A stretch of DNA of 64,000 bases, taken from Darksidea phi (lineage: Eukaryota; Ascomycota; Dothideomycetes; Pleosporales; Lentitheciaceae). Both the position numbers and the translations under genes were made by a program. Position 1 is the first letter of the stretch, and the number at the start of each line of letters is the position of its first letter. The notes under the pieces were generated by a model. It ran no database searches. It was not told where the DNA came from and worked only from the letters and a program-made list of their open reading frames with translations. Location of the stretch: NCBI GenBank assembly GCA_030770425.1, contig JASJFT010000039.1, forward strand, positions 186,001-250,000, read 5' to 3'. Positions 35,191 through 45,037 of the stretch are shown in pieces.

Positions 35191-36293
35191 ACACCATGTA
35201 TGATTATGTTAGATGGATGTAGATCTCAGGGAACTGGAGTATGATTAGAGTAAGACTGGAGCAACGACATGGTTGTGTAAAATAGGTTCTTGACTAGTTG
35301 TGCCTACAATACCAGGCTGCGGCGCACCAACAGCCAAAATTCCCATCGAAACGGCTGAAACCAATGCAGTTTAGTGAGTGAGCCTCACCACCGTCACCAT
35401 CCTCAGGCACCCATCAATAGCTTCGGGAAAGGCGACACGGGAGGAATGAACAAACGTCAGCGTCGTCGTAAGCATACCTTTCAGGCGTCCGGAGCCAACA
35501 ATCAACACCAAACCAAACCATAACAAGGCTCACAAGCGACCGATCCCTAAGCATCTCCAGAGCCTTGCTGATGGGAAATGCTCTGCCTCGGTAGGCTTCA
35601 AAGGCACGCCTCTACAGGGGACCATGTGACTCGGGCTGTAAAGGGATGGCAATCAAGTCGCCCACCCGAACGCGCGGCCAGTACCTGCATGTAACACACC
35701 ATGTACATGGTGAAAGGCTAGGCTGGTGGGGATGCTTGTTCGACGATCGCCATAGCACGCGGTAGGCTACGTGACTGGGGAGACCGGGCAGTGTGCCTGC
35801 ATAGGGCTACATGGCTTGGGTGGTTTGGTCGTGGGTTCCCGCCAATCAGGAGCATTACTGCGACACCACATCGACCGTCGACCTCGCCTCATCAGCAACG
35901 ACATTTTGCAAAAGAGCCTTTTCGGTTTTAAAAACATTGCGTGTTATCCCATTGCTAAACTAGCTATTACCGGTACCGAGGAACACGGAAACGAGGGAAA
36001 TGTAGGGAGATTCGACTTTAGACTAAAGGACCTCGACCCGAGTGCCTCCTCAAGGAAAGGAAGGAAACAAGCGGAAATGAAAAAATAAGCAAAGACGACG
36101 TAATGTGGGCTGGAAACAGTCCATCAGCGGCCCTGTGGCCATCATACCATCTAATGCCCACACCCGATATCGAAGCCGAAGCAAGACGTCATGCCACAAT
36201 AAACGCCCAAGATATGCTGGAGACGGTCACTATCCGAAAATAGTCACTCTTCCCGTCTCATGACTCATCAGACGGGAAGAATGCTGAAAGGAA
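35191..36293. other. Intergenic region, no confident gene
   Basis: About 1.1 kb between the ACSF3-like gene and the small Ser/Tyr-rich gene, which converge. A 105-codon open frame at 35771-36088 has no introns, domain or signal. An inverted pair around GACGGGAAGA (36249-36280: CTTCCCGTCTC and CAGACGGGAAGAA) could form a hairpin near the 3' end of the small gene. Confidence 0.45.
36249..36280. repeat. Short inverted repeat near the 3' end of the small gene
   Basis: CTTCCCGTCT is followed about 13 bases later by its inverse, AGACGGGAAG. In RNA this would give a ten-base-pair stem a few bases beyond the stop codon of the Ser/Tyr-rich gene (36294). It may affect 3' processing or mRNA stability. 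Confidence 0.55.
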
Positions 36294-36595
36294 CTAGTTG
36301 TAGTATCCCGAGTTCGGTGCCGAGGTGCTCGTGTTTGGGTCGTTGGACTGCCCACCGCCGTTGTGGACTACCGGCGGCTTGCTGCCATAGCCACGGTTGC
36401 GAGAGGATTGGGTGGAGTGGGCGTAGACGCTTGAGGAAGCCGACGAGGAGATTGTGTAGGCTACAGAAAGTCAGCAGCGGGTTCAAGTGAGTCATGTCTA
36501 GGTAGAAGCATACAGGAAGCACTCGAGGTCGAGCGAGGAGCATAGGCGCCCTTGTCCTGTGCATAGGACGAGCCGTAGGATGTTCGCGAAGACAT
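36294..36595 (-). CDS. Small Ser/Tyr/Gly/Asn-rich protein (82 aa)
   Basis: Two exons: 36595-36514 and 36460-36294; 82 aa. The spliced product begins MSSRTSYGSSYAQDKG and ends APNSGYYN; Ser, Tyr, Gly, Asn and Thr dominate and there is no hydrophobic core, signal peptide or membrane segment, so it is probably disordered. The intron is canonical (GTATGC..CTGTAG, 53 bp) and the phases join; composition is the same on both sides, whereas the unspliced frame is unlike any protein. The ATG context (AACCATG) is good, the leader is CT-rich and a TATA box lies upstream, all signs of strong expression. The function is unknown. Composition recalls prion-like or stress-induced small fungal proteins, but that is only a resemblance. 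Confidence 0.65.
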
Positions 36596-38127
36596 GGTTG
36601 ACTGGTATTGAGGCGTCCGGAGGCGTTGGGAAGCTACCGTGATTCGGAAGGTTTCGTGCGGAGGATTTAATGCGGTCGGTGCGAGCAGGTAGCGATGCTA
36701 TTCTGAGTAGGTCTGAGAAGAGAAGCAGTCAAGATGAAAGGGCAAAAGAGATGGAAGACTGAAGTTGAGGATGTCCACGAGACCAAACAGCAATGACTCT
36801 TAAGATAAGACTCAGAGATGTACAAGACAGATGTGAAGTGAAAGGAAAGTGAGCTTTCGAACACTCTGCTACTGGACGATTTATACAGTCCAGGCAGATA
36901 CCTGAGGCCGTCCATACAGGCGCCCTTCATCGTTGACTGTTCCAACGTGCGGTAGCGCCCCTTCGGAGATCTCCTACGAGTCCCTCCGCCATGGATGCAA
37001 TGTAGGTGCCTGGGGATAACAAGGTGACGCGCTGGCGGGTGACTGCGCGCAACGGCGATGAATCAGAGTGGCTATACAGGGCCGGTCAAAGGACTGAGGC
37101 AGAATCGGCAAGGGATGACAGGCTGCACCGCACGCCAGCACACGCAGCGTGGGAGGAAAGGAGTCATGCCGACGCACATGCGTTCACCGAGGGAAACATG
37201 TTCGGTCGAGAACAGAGCCGCGATGGCGACGGGCGCGTGGGGCTCTGACGAAAGGAGATGGGCGATGACTGGGTTCGTGCAAGGCACATCAGGCAGAGCC
37301 AGTTAGCGGCTCGCGGAAAGCGTTATTCTGCGTGGTGTCCAGGCTGAAGCGATTGGGAATTGACGGGACAAAGAGGGCGAGGGTGAATGAGTAAGTCACC
37401 GGAAGTCCTGATCGAGTAAGCGCGGGGGCTGGCGAGATGGATGCCTGGAATTGAAACTATCTGTCAGTCCGCTGTGTCCGAGGGGGGAGAAGCAGGGTGG
37501 CTGGGACAATGGCCAGAAGAAAGAAACAGAAGTTTTGGGAAGATGCAGGAGGCAAATGGGCGGCAGTGTTTACGAGGAGAGGGCAAAAGGGCGGGAGGGG
37601 AGTGGTGGAGCAACGCACGGCATGGCGGGGCAGCAAGGCGATACGGGATAACCGCGCTCGCCTCACGCCGCAGGTGACCCCTTCGGTCAACTTAACATGG
37701 CGACTGAAAGTCCCTCCGTGGCGAAATGCTCAACGATACTGCTGCGCGACTGCGCAGATGCCGATGGCAGCGGACACACCGAATCCAGGGCCGGTGAGAG
37801 CAGACACCGACTCGCGGAAACCGGACCGCTTTGACGCCGAATCCAAGTGCGTGTGTATATACGACTCCGCGCTGTGCGAACATGTTGATACTGCTTGACC
37901 TACAAACGGCCATGCCTGCGAGTCCTAGACGTCGCAATTGCGGCCCCCGCCGCCTGACGGCACCATAACTGGTCGTTGAAACCAATCAGGTCTGGTTACT
38001 CCCAAGTTGAGGGGCTGACTTTCCTCAAAGAAGTGTAAATTGGATGGAGACGCAATCCTGCGTCTGGCCATGGGTATCATTCTACTAAAACCCTCCCCTG
38101 AAACATTGGCCATCTCCTGCTGCCTTG
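36596..38127. promoter_or_regulatory. Long upstream region of the small Ser/Tyr-rich gene
   Basis: 1.5 kb, the longest gene-free stretch here. The 250 bases next to the ATG are CT-rich on the coding (minus) strand. The middle (37000-37900) is GC-rich and purine-skewed on the plus strand, giving chance frames up to 133 codons (37497-37898) rich in Arg and Lys that I do not accept as genes. The right end holds the 3' end of Prp17. Confidence 0.5.
36879..36885 (-). promoter_or_regulatory. TATA box of the small Ser/Tyr-rich gene
   Basis: TATAAAT on the minus strand, 284 bases upstream of the ATG, followed by a long CT-rich leader. The leader would be about 250 nt, long for such a small protein. 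Confidence 0.5.
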
Positions 38128-39606
38128 CTAATCCCAGAACTTTAGCACACCATTGAGATCGCCCGTAATGACCTTTGACGTCTCTCGAGGATGCCATTGT
38201 ACCGCCAAGACTGGTGCGTCACTCGCCTGGATCTTATGCCACATCTTACACGTCTTCCAGTCCCAGAAGCACACATAACCCCCGCTATCCCCGGAGCTGA
38301 TAAACTGTCCGTCGGGACTGATGGCCACGTCGGGCGCGTACCCGGCAACATTGTGACCGCGGTAGCTCTTCTTCCGGTTTTGACGGAACCGGTCAGTCGA
38401 GGAATAGACTGTGATCTGGTTGTCGGAGGACTGGAAAGCGATGTATTTGCCCGACGGATGCGGAGATGCACGGACCATGGAGAACATGTAGGGTTCGGCG
38501 ATGAACTTGATGGGCACAGGAATGCCATATTCCCATGCCCGGAGGGACTTGTCGTCCGACGTAGTGACGAAGCGACGGTCCTAGAAATGGTTAGTATGTA
38601 GGAGCGCAGTGGACGACAAAGACTTACCTCATCGCAGAATGTGATAGTATTGACAGGACCAAGGTGATGATCGTATTCCTGCACCATCTCCCCGCTTCGG
38701 GTGTCGTATTGTAGGATCTTCTTGTCGGCCATACCAGCGAGAAACTCATGAGGCGTGCTCGGATTGATACGCACAACGTGCGGTGTCTTGCCGCTCGTGA
38801 ACTTGTTAAGGCATTTTCCAGTCTCCGTGTCCCACAGCTTCATGTAGCGATCGTAACTCGCCGAGACAAACTGTGTTCCGGCAGGATTGAAGTCGATGTC
38901 GTTCACAGACTTGCTATGTCCAGAGAACGTTCGCAAAAGCTCTCGCTGGTGGTACACGTCCCATAGTGCAATCTTAGAGTCTGCCGAGGCCGACAAGAGC
39001 AGGTGGCCGCTGCTAGGGAAGAAGCGCAGCTGCGTAATAGACTTTGTGTGGTATTTGTAGGTATGGAGGAGTTTCTTTGGTATAAAGTTCTTCGTGTCGC
39101 CGCGGTCACCGGTAAGTTTGATGTCGAGATCTACAACGAGTTTAGTATAGGTTAAAATGGAAGCACAAGAGGTTCAACATACCGTTCGGAATATGCATAT
39201 ATGTCCTGCCCTGGTAATCGTACTGCTGGCTCCCCACAAACTCGCTCGTTTCGCCCTCCGCCTCTGTATCCGCATAGTCGGTACCCGCAAGCTTCTTCGG
39301 CGCCGGCGCTGGATTCGCCTCTATTTCATCCTCTTCATACACGATCTCCACTTCTTCATCGCTGCCGTACTCATCATCCGAAGCTGCGTCTGGCCGCTCT
39401 TCTTCGTACCTTGCCCATGGTCCCTTATAAGCCCCTGCCCCGGAAACGACACTCGAGTCCCCTTTGCCTTCTCGTTTGCGCTTTTTCGAGTTTGATTTGG
39501 TCGACTCAATGGCACGGTGCGCCTCGCGGAAAGTGGACTCGCTGATGAAGGTTTCGGCGGCGAAACCTGTAGGAACTCTGCCGGAGCCTTTGGGATTGCT
39601 GGCCAT
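38128..39606 (-). CDS. prp17: Pre-mRNA splicing factor Prp17/CDC40 (WD40)
   Basis: Three exons: 39606-39183, 39130-38628, 38580-38128; 459 aa. Prp17/CDC40 acts in the second step of splicing in the nucleus. The N-terminal third is charged and conserved in the family (GPWARYEEERP, then YQGRTYMHIPND). Seven WD-type repeats follow, with the typical GH...WD spacing: KYHTKSITQ..ALWD, GHSKSVNDID..KLWD, HHLGPVNTITF, TTSDDKSLRAWE, GHNVAGYAPD..FWDW and the final KVITGDLNGVLKFWD at the C-terminus. Length and ending match the family. Introns are 52 and 47 bp, phases 1 and 0. Confidence 0.92.
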
Positions 39607-40209
39607 CTTGAATACTGAGCGAGTGGGAGAGGTGAAGAACGGGGATTTGGCCGGGTTGGTGACGGAGGTTTATAGTCGTGCGGGATGGGTTCGTTGGGTT
39701 TCAAGTTGGGGAATTTGTGTAGCTATCCGTGCACGATCAGACACACGTGTGCCAAGACAAGTGATAGTAAAGGTCGACCGCAGAATGTACTCGGTGATCC
39801 ACTCCATGCTTTCAACCTACTTTGGGATCTCTTCTGCTCGTCGCAGAGGGCATCACATCGGAGGCGAGTCGAAGTCCTCTGCCAAACATAGAGGTAAGGC
39901 ATGGAATAATTCATTTACAACAAAGTACAACGCTATCATGGTCCGTAAGAACGTAAATTTCTAACCACCTGTAGCCTCAACTTCCCTTCATCCTTTCCAG
40001 TAACCCCAAGTTGACCCATGTCCAACCGCCTACGCCGTAATCAGAATGGTATAGTGTCCCCAACCCTAGTCGGAGGATTTGTCCGCTCGTCTCGTGCACT
40101 CGCGCCAACTAATCGATCTTGTTGCCCAAACCATCCGATGATCTTCACCTGAACCATCTAGTCGAAACATCCGGATGTGGCGTATCCTTTGGTCGTGTGC
40201 CAGGAGTAC
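39607..40209. other. Intergenic region between tandem minus-strand genes
   Basis: About 600 bases holding the prp17 promoter and the 3' end of the cornichon gene. A 166-codon plus-strand frame spans the prp17 start but is a shadow. Confidence 0.55.
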
Positions 40210-40915
40210 CTAGTGCGATTCGTCCCGGATGAGGGCAACGATCATGCTATACAGGTAAAAGAAGAACATGATCAAGTGGAAGCCTAGCTTGATGAACGAT
40301 TCCTAGCCATCGTTAGCCTTCGAGCAAACTCGTGAATATGCGCCGAATGTCTGGAAGTGCTAGAGAAACAGGTGGGAGCACTAGCTTATCCACTGTAGGC
40401 TTTCTGCTTGGGCAAAGCCGGGTACGTACCTTCTTATGCACATTAAGCTTCCTGAAGATCTCAGTCGCATCCAAAAGGTGCTGATTCTCGAATATCCTAG
40501 TTCCAGTCAGCGACTCGGCGTGTCAAGACGCGCAGTATCCCACATACTTTTTGCCGTTCCATGCCAATAGTGGTAGGTTCAAAATCAAAGCCAACCAGTA
40601 CCCGTTGATGAGGAAGAGAAAGGTCAGAAATCCGTGGACAGCAGCTTCGGGAACGATATAGGTGTTGAGGCGGTTACAGAGGTCGATAGGGTTGATATAA
40701 TCGCTGGGAGCAAAAATTTAGCACATGCGTAATGAGGAGCGAGGCAGCTCAGGGACGCTCGTGAGCGCATCTAAATCTGACGGAGGATTGAGTAACGAAG
40801 GACTTCGGACGCACCATTCAAGATCGCTGTACATGATCGTGAAGAACACCTGGAGGAAGAGGTTGACGGCGTTTATCAGTACCGCCAACAGGTACAACCA
40901 TGCTTCGCCAGACAT
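40210..40915 (-). CDS. erv14: Cornichon / Erv14 ER cargo receptor
   Basis: Four exons: 40915-40815, 40703-40548, 40496-40430, 40302-40210; 138 aa, exactly the size of yeast Erv14. Cornichon proteins load membrane cargo into COPII vesicles at the ER. The product has the conserved [16 protein letters not shown] segment, [13 protein letters not shown], the [17 protein letters not shown] loop that contacts COPII, and a last helix ([20 protein letters not shown]) before RDESH. Three hydrophobic segments are visible. Introns are 111, 51 and 127 bp with phases 2, 2 and 0; the third exon is 67 nt. All joins restore family sequence, so the model is firm. Confidence 0.93.
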
Positions 40916-41621
40916 TGTGGGAGCGTTCTGTGCGGCGTAACACCGGCCTCGTCGTTGTTCGAGCTTCGGGAGGGATGTGTAACAACGAGGGTGTCTGTGG
41001 GCGCAGACTGCAAACGGTAGGGTATGAAGCCTGAAAATCCGCGGCGGTCGTGCGGTCGAGAGCTCGGGCTAGGCGCAAAAGACCAGCACCGAACGCGGGG
41101 CGTGTGTCTGGATAGAGAGTCGGAAGACGCAGCGCTAGACGTGTAGTACAAATTAAATTCAACGGGACGCGGACGTGGCTGGTTCTTGGAGAGTGGTGTA
41201 GGTTTGTTTATGACGTCTCAGGCTGGCATCGAAGGTGTTGGCGGTAGGGTCAATGCACCTGCCTCGCTTATGGCGGAAGTTCGCCGAGGGGCACCCACGA
41301 GAATCGTGTTGGGGCAGAGCATGTGGCAAGGACTACGAGAGACAAGACAACGGGGGGGAGAGGGGAGGGGGAATAGCCTCCTCGCTCCTGGATCATAATG
41401 TTTGCTTGGTTTCGCACATCAGCCAAGGTACGGGGGTGTGCATGGTGCCGGGTTTGACACAGATTCAACTTTGGGTTGGAAAAGACCATGCTTTGACGCC
41501 GCTGTGGCTGCCAGCCGCTCATCCACCAACGCCCAGCCGATGCAAGAAAAGGGCTCCCACTTTGGGAAATGCATTATATGTCTCAGAATCCTTACACCCT
41601 AGATATACCTGATCCTCACGT
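40916..41621. other. Intergenic region between tandem minus-strand genes
   Basis: About 700 bases with the erv14 promoter and the 3' end of the methionine aminopeptidase gene. Open frames up to 125 codons (41186-41612) carry no family features. Confidence 0.5.
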
Positions 41622-42996
41622 CTATGTAGTGGTAGTCATGGTTGCTTCTGCAGTCGAGTCTCCATTAGCTGCCGGCATGGGCACAGCTCCACCTGGCGAG
41701 TCTGGCAGCCTTGCTGTGAGAACTTCTACGCCGTCTTCGGTTATAAGTAATGTGTGTTCTATAACCAGTCAGCAACAAATTGCGGTGGGTCAAAGGGGAG
41801 CATACCAAATTGCGCTGTCCGGGTACCGTCCTGAGTAACGCTAGTCCAGTCGTCCGGCCATGTTTTATCCTTATGTGTCCCCAAGCTGATCATTGGCTCA
41901 ATGGTGAAGCACATTCCAGGTTTTGCTTGCCCGACCGCCTTATTCTTAGCATAGTGCGGAACATTTGGAGCGCAGTGGAACAGCTGGTTGATTCCATGAC
42001 CGCAGTATGTCTTGATCACGCTGCAATCTCGTGACTTTGCGTGCTTCTCGATAACGTTACCAGGATCTCGGATGAGCATGCCCGGCCTGACGATCTCGAT
42101 GGCCTTGTCCAAGCACTCTCGCGCTGTCTCTACTACCCTCACCGAGTCTGGATCTGCCAGTGCCTTGTCGCCAATATAGTAAGTCTCGTTCAGGTCGCCA
42201 TGGAAGCCGCCATGGTATAGGGTAACATCGATGTTGAGAATGTCGCCGTCTTTGAGGACCCGTTGATCAGGAATACCGTGGCAGATGACTTCGTTGGGCG
42301 ATGTGCATACCGACTTTGGAAAGCGGCAATAGTTCAACGGGGATGGATAAGACTGCACATGTGAGCAGCACATCTTCGCAAGTCAGCTTCTGCACTTACA
42401 TTTCGCTCTAAGCAGGCTTTATGAACGACTTCGTCGATATAGTCTGTTGTCACGCCTGGTTTGGCCTCCCTCGCTGCAATATCTAGGACCTCTCGCGCTA
42501 GCCTGCACACCTTGCGCATGCCCGCCTGTTGCTTCGCATCCAGTATGGTGATCTTGTTCCTGCCAACAAAGGCCTGTTCCGAGTGCGGAATGCCATCTTT
42601 CGCATAGTCGGGGTGTTGTATGCTTGCAGGGACCTCTCGCTTGGCTGACAGAGGGTAGACGGGCCTCAGGGTGCCGGTGTACGGGAAGGTGGGAAAGGGG
42701 TTGAAGTGGCCGGTCGCTGGATCCGGGTAAGAAACAACTTTGGGAGTAATCATGGACGAGAGTATACTACTTTGTGACTTGTGCGCCTTCTTGTGCTCAC
42801 TCTACTGGCGCGTTAGCTTCCACGCCTGCTATTTGTGGTGGATCTTACTATGTACCCAGTTGCGCTTAAAGCAGTCTTGAGAGCAGAAGTAGCTCTCCTT
42901 GCCAATCTTCTGGCAGTTGGGGCATTGCAGCTGACTCGCATCGTTCTCGCAGTCCTTGCCCGAACATTTACGCGGGGCAGACGCGTCTCCAGCCAT
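41622..42996 (-). CDS. map1: Methionine aminopeptidase type 1
   Basis: Four exons: 42996-42856, 42801-42400, 42352-41806, 41758-41622; 408 aa. Removes the initiator Met from nascent proteins at the ribosome. The N-terminus is the zinc-finger pair of eukaryotic type 1 enzymes ([20 protein letters not shown], then [19 protein letters not shown]). The catalytic domain has the metal ligands Asp in NIDVTLY and HGDLNETY, His in [11 protein letters not shown], Glu in FTIEPMI and the last Glu in AQFEHT, whose codon is split by intron 3. The C-terminus adds a short Thr-rich tail. The model joins two otherwise separate open frames; the acceptor at 42802 (TAG) was chosen because the adjacent CAG would give a stop. 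Divergent from the kynurenine monooxygenase gene. Confidence 0.92.
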
Positions 42997-43363
42997 GATA
43001 GTTTGCTTGCGAATTGTAGAGCGGGGAATGTCTAAAGTTGGAGGAAGAATGTAAGCGTCACCGAGTATGGTCAGCCGTCCTTTTATGTGAGATTTCGCGA
43101 GGGTTGGCGAAAGACTCCGGTAGCCGCGCAAACGCTGCGGTGAAAGCTTCAAAAAAGCGCAACGCCGAATCTCAACGTCGGAGTTGCGGCGTCGCGGGCG
43201 GGTCTGGCCAGACGTCGCTTATGTAAGCGAGCATCCCTGTCACTCTTCGTGGATGACCACGTCCGCGAATTGGTTTGTGCTGCCTGCTACCAACAGGCTA
43301 ATCCTCTGTCTCTGCATACATGCTTCTTTGGACAATGATTGTTTCTCCCGTCGAAATTCGAGA
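42997..43363. promoter_or_regulatory. Divergent promoter of map1 and the kynurenine monooxygenase gene
   Basis: 367 bases between divergent starts. No TATA box. The long frame entering from upstream of 43364 is continuous with the monooxygenase frame but lacks family sequence before MPQKVIVVG. Confidence 0.5.
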
Positions 43364-44901
43364 ATGCCCCAGAAAGTGATTGTTGTTGGTGCGGGTCCCG
43401 TCGGCTCCCTCGCCGCGCTGTACGCCGCCGTGCGAGGCCACCATGTAGAGATTTACGAACTCAGACCCGGTATGCCACTTTTCCATAGTACATGTGAGTT
43501 GCTAACGGATAAATTAAAGATCTTAGAGATCCTAGTACAACGCCTCTCAACTTCTCAAAGTCGATCAATCTTGCCCTGTCCGAGCGAGGAATCAATTCTC
43601 TGCGCGAGACGGGCCTCACAAGCCTCGCAGATGCCGTGCTCGGCGAGACCTTCCCCATGCATAGTCGCATGATTCATGTGAGGAAGCGAGGCCAATACGT
43701 TCGCGAGGCTCAGTCGTACGATGCACGAGGAAAGGTACGCACCAAAATTTCCCAGAAAATCCAACAGGTCTCATCAAACTAGAACCTCCTGGCAATGGAC
43801 CGAACAGGTCTCAACAAAACCCTCCTAGACCATCTCGAATCCATGCCAAATGTTAAATTCTTCTTCTCCCACAAGCTCGCCGGCGTAGACTTTAAGAGAA
43901 GGCTCGCCTGGTTCGAACGCCGCAACTCTACCGAAAGCACGGAGTTCGAACTCAAGTTCGACTTCATGATCGGTGCCGATGGTGCGCATTCAGCCGTTCG
44001 ATACCATCTCATGAAGTTTGTACCGATGAGCTACCAGCAAGAGTACATCGACAAACTCTGGTGTCAGTTCCATATTCCACCTACTGCAGAAGGGGACTTT
44101 CGGTTACCACCGAATTACCTACACATATGGCCACAGGATGAGTCCATGTTCATCGCATTACCGAACCTCGATAAGACGTTTACCGCGACTCTGTTCTTGA
44201 CAAGGTCTGGCTTTGAGCAGCTAGATGTTTCAGGGAAAGTTGTTGAGTACTTCTATCAGAAGTTCCCTGGCGTAGTACCTGACCTCATCACGGGGAACGA
44301 ATTGCGCAAGCAATATGCGTCAAACCAACACCTACCACTAATTTCCATCAAATGCACCCCCTACCACTTTGGCTCCTCCGGTGTAATAGTAGGTGACGCG
44401 GCACACGCCATGGTTCCCTTCTATGGCCAGGGCATGAACGCAGGCCTAGAAGACGTCCGCGTGCTCTTCGAGTTCCTAGACAAACACCCCGACGATCGCG
44501 CAAAAGCCCTCAAAGAGTATTCAGAGCACCGTACACCAGACGCACAAACCATCAACGACCTCGCGTTACGAAACTACCGCGAGATGGCCACTGATGTAAA
44601 GAAACCACTATATCTCTTCCGCAAGTGGTTTGAAGAGACGTTAGATTTGTACTTTCCAAGCGTGGGATGGGCGACGCAGTATTCGCGGGTTACATTTAGC
44701 AATATGCGGTATTCTGAAGTGCAGCATCGGGCACGGCAGCAGGCAAGGATACTGAACGGTGTGGTTGGATTTATTCTTGCTACTTGCGTTGGATCGGGTC
44801 TGTGGTTTGCGAGGGCGGGTGGTGTAGAGCGGGCGAAGATGGGTGTGCTCAGGTCAATATGCTGGGCGGCTCAGCGGGCTCAGAAAGTAGTGCAAGGCTG
44901 A
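43364..44901 (+). CDS. bna4: Kynurenine 3-monooxygenase
   Basis: Three exons: 43364-43469, 43520-43734, 43783-44901; 479 aa. FAD- and NADPH-dependent hydroxylation of L-kynurenine to 3-hydroxykynurenine in de novo NAD synthesis, on the outer mitochondrial membrane. [12 protein letters not shown] at residues 7-18 binds [25 protein letters not shown] with the substrate-contacting Arg follows; the second FAD motif is [21 protein letters not shown] hydrophobic segment near the C-terminus ([17 protein letters not shown]) is the expected membrane anchor, followed by a basic tail. Introns are 50 and 48 bp. ATG 43364 directly precedes the FAD strand. Confidence 0.93.
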
Positions 44902-45037
44902 GCTGGTCGGTGACGACGAATGGTGTCATGACATTGGACATATCTTGTAATTATAGCCTGCATGTTCATCAATGTAAAGAGTACGAAAGCATATTGAGTA
45001 GATGCATTGACGCATGGCGCTTGAGGTATAACTAACT

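Noticed and set aside
35771..36088. 105-codon frame with Gly-rich start
   Set aside because: No intron, no conserved motif, poor start context; convergent intergenic DNA.
37497..37898. 133-codon plus-strand frame rich in Arg, Lys and Trp
   Set aside because: Lies in a purine-skewed GC-rich intergenic stretch, no intron, domain or conserved motif; looks like a composition effect.
42829..43152. Separate small zinc-finger gene
   Set aside because: It is the first exon region of methionine aminopeptidase 1; a 54-bp intron joins it to the catalytic part.
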